DNA from: an uncultured Eubacteriales bacterium
GTDB lineage: Bacteria; Bacillota; Clostridia; Peptostreptococcales; Anaerovoracaceae
Length of the DNA: 33,581 nt
Direction of reading: 5' to 3'
Assembly: GCA_900320285.1 (NCBI GenBank)
Contig: ONRQ01000019.1
Location: 1-33,581, forward strand
Within the stretch, counting starts at the first letter, position 1; every line of letters begins with the position of its first letter. The notes under the pieces were generated by a model. That model did no database searches, was not told the origin of the DNA, and was given only the letters and a program-made list of their open reading frames with translations. Shown here piece after piece: positions 33,488-33,581 of this stretch. The translations under genes and the position numbers were made by a program.

Positions 33488-33581
33488 CGGTAAACCATCC
33501 GTGCGTAGTTGGACATCTTGGAAAATGAGATAATCCATACTGAAATACTCTAAAAAGTCGAAAAAGTCTAAATTAGTCCAT

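Noticed and set aside
33570-33581. Partial TTAGTCCAT word at the window end as a third member of array 2
   Set aside because: Only one arm-like word is present and it is cut by the window edge. The match to TTAGTCCGAT is short and could be chance.

Overview
This window looks like chromosomal DNA of an anaerobic Gram-positive member of the Clostridia, probably a gut or oral commensal. The evidence is two very large surface proteins with LPHTGG sortase signals, strong AGGAGG-type ribosome binding sites, Rho-independent terminators, a YedF/DUF3343 selenium-metabolism pair and a LytS-like two-component system. A lineage such as Anaerovoracaceae is possible but cannot be fixed from the sequence alone. 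No rRNA, tRNA or conventional CRISPR array was seen.

Left part (1-4521): two close paralogues of the L-cysteine desulfidase family (UPF0597/CyuA) face each other in inverted orientation. The left copy (207-1486, +) is broken by a 2-nt duplication; the right copy (3244-4521, -) is intact. Between them lie deoD and two unusual arrays of inverted repeats. Array 1 (1616-1963) has 13 copies of a 9-bp arm at spacings of 23 and 30 bp, a 53-bp period with one 74-bp step. Array 2 (2028-2191) has three 38-bp dyads at an exact 63-bp period. These arrays are the least explained part of the window.

Middle part (4719-15509): all genes lie on the minus strand. HAD phosphatase, SLC45-like MFS transporter, GDPD phosphodiesterase, a 62-aa membrane peptide, a Cys-rich membrane protein, an E2-like acyltransferase lacking its catalytic His, and a membrane-anchored metallophosphoesterase are closely spaced and end at a terminator at 9201-9235. 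Then come an ABC exporter fused to a GNAT domain, a separate GNAT gene starting directly after its stop codon, and rarA, whose leader is a 24-nt tandem repeat.

Island (15546-17900): about 1.4 kb without a convincing gene, first dyad-rich and then AT-rich, followed by one plus-strand gene for a protein resembling PD-(D/E)XK nucleases.

Right part (17991-33581): DUF3343 and YedF; then a response regulator and a soluble histidine kinase that are translationally coupled, followed by a MATE transporter with a C-terminal RsbW-like ATPase domain and its own good promoter; then two tandem paralogous adhesins (1539 and 1875 aa) with a TTY-LILPA-type N-terminal signal, a VWA domain, SpaA-like domains and LPHTGG anchors. 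The second carries about three copies of an N-terminal module that the first has once. No sortase gene is in the window.
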